Below are positions 36,696 to 37,132 of a stretch of 37,132 nt of DNA, piece by piece. Below the pieces are notes generated by a model. It had not been told where the DNA came from, did no database searches, and saw only the letters and a list, made by a program, of their open reading frames with translations. The stretch's first letter is position 1; the number at the start of each line of letters is the position of its first letter. The position numbers and the translations under genes were made by a program. This stretch comes from Burkholderia singularis (lineage in GTDB: Bacteria; Pseudomonadota; Gammaproteobacteria; Burkholderiales; Burkholderiaceae). The DNA lies in the NCBI RefSeq assembly GCF_900176645.1, contig NZ_FXAN01000078.1, positions 1-37,132 of the forward strand, given 5' to 3'.

Positions 36696-36751
36696 TGAGA
36701 ATGGAATGGGCGAGAATTTCTTAATTGATCAAATCAACACGCACTCAACCG

Positions 36752-36783
36752 ACTAAACTAACCAACAATTCCAACTAAACTAA
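36752..36783. repeat. Direct repeat ACTAAACTAA, two copies 22 bp apart
   Basis: Identical 10-mers at 36752-36761 and 36774-36783, two helical turns apart, in AT-rich DNA where short repeats also arise by chance. Confidence 0.3.
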
Positions 36784-36949
36784 TAAACCATACAAAATTC
36801 AAACAAATTTATTTCAAATACTATAATATTAAACGCTCGCTTCATTTTCATCATATCCCCGCCATTTTTCATATTCGGCATTGGCATCTCGCATACGTTC
36901 ATTCGATAAATTTGGCGCTAAAACATATAATTAGACAGCCTTACTCAAA

Positions 36950-36980
36950 CTGAATGATTATTCGGTATTTTTTTAATTTT
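36950..36980 (+). terminator. Terminator-like hairpin on the plus strand
   Basis: A weak stem CTGAAT-GATT-ATTCGG, with one mismatch and one wobble, is followed by a long T-rich tract (TATTTTTTTAATTTT). The stem is short and AT-rich, but its position after the 27-codon ORF supports a plus-strand transcript here. Confidence 0.35.
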
Positions 36981-37017
36981 CCCGTAATTTGCGCCGTGCC
37001 GGGGCGTCGCAAAGCCG

Positions 37018-37131
37018 TCACGCCATGTCCGACATGCGCGCGCTCACTTCCTTACGGTAGCGGTTAAGCTCCTGCGCGGTCGCGAACGTGCGCTCGAACA
37101 GCACCGACAGATTGTGCAAAATCCGTTCGAC
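37018..37131 (-). CDS. Unidentified protein, C-terminal 37 residues only
   Basis: A minus-strand frame runs from the window edge to TGA at 37020-37018. The tail includes ILHNLSVLFERTFATAQELN and ends SARMSDMA; it looks helical, is GC-rich at third positions and ends just where the AT-rich island begins, so it is very probably the end of a real gene. Too little is present to name a family. Confidence 0.6.
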   Translation of the reverse strand, partial: VERILHNLSVLFERTFATAQELNRYRKEVSARMSDMA

Positions 37132-37132
37132 C

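Larger units (their letters stand above)
36381..37017. other. Strongly AT-rich intergenic island
   Basis: From about 36460 to 36990 the DNA is roughly one-third GC by eye, against more than 60% in neighbours. It contains the LysR upstream region, a GC-rich palindrome, a TTGACA hexamer, a short ORF that is clearly more GC-rich than its flanks, a 22-bp-spaced direct repeat ACTAAACTAA (36752-36761 and 36774-36783), a TATAAT at 36822-36827 and a terminator-like element. Such DNA is often bound by H-NS-type silencers and acquired by transfer; both are inferences. Confidence 0.65.

Overview
The window is GC-rich bacterial chromosome (mostly about 60-65% GC by eye) with tightly packed genes, strong GC at third codon positions and the repertoire of a Burkholderia-group betaproteobacterium. 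The gene set (polyamine ABC transporter beside a DUF3138-like protein, a DmdC-like acyl-CoA dehydrogenase cluster, several LysR/IclR regulators) fits an accessory part of such a genome, perhaps the second replicon. The species cannot be fixed from the sequence alone.

Layout. (1) 1-8937: polyamine uptake and use. The tail of a class III aminotransferase is followed by the putrescine transporter potF-potG-potH-potI, with ATGA overlaps joining G-H-I, then a coiled-coil envelope protein ending in a strong hairpin, then two tandem FAD amine oxidases of the PuuB type. (2) 9080-13928: an S11 penicillin-binding protein behind a near-consensus promoter, a DJ-1/PfpI protein, a group II PLP decarboxylase, and a D-2-hydroxyacid dehydrogenase cut short by an in-frame TAG. 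(3) 13968-23661: acyl-CoA metabolism: acyl-CoA ligase, two short-chain dehydrogenases, an IclR regulator, two divergent acyl-CoA dehydrogenases and a quinone oxidoreductase. The divergent promoters share a matched pair of operator-like inverted repeats. (4) 23786-30386: a PanE-family reductase, a SnoaL-like protein and 2,4-dienoyl-CoA reductase (fadH) behind two palindromes, then a divergent LysR/MFS pair.

(5) 30387-35393: the least ordinary part. About 1.5 kb without a convincing gene holds an excellent minus-strand terminator with no gene to serve (a candidate small RNA) and a 12-codon ORF with a good ribosome site. It leads into queF (preQ0 reductase) and a translationally coupled YhhQ-type queuosine-precursor transporter with an extra N-terminal domain of about 90 residues. 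Convergent with these, overlapping the last 11 bp, is an XRE/S24 repressor-like gene that keeps the protease Ser but has Tyr where the Lys should be. Another 1 kb of mostly empty DNA follows.

(6) 35394-37132: a GcvA-like LysR gene faces an island of strikingly AT-rich DNA. The island holds a 17-bp palindrome, a consensus -35 hexamer, a GC-elevated 27-codon ORF and a plus-strand terminator-like element. The window ends in the 3' end of an unidentified minus-strand gene. The most interesting candidates for new biology are the queF/yhhQ/S24 module with its structured leader and orphan RNA, and the LysR-divergent small ORF.
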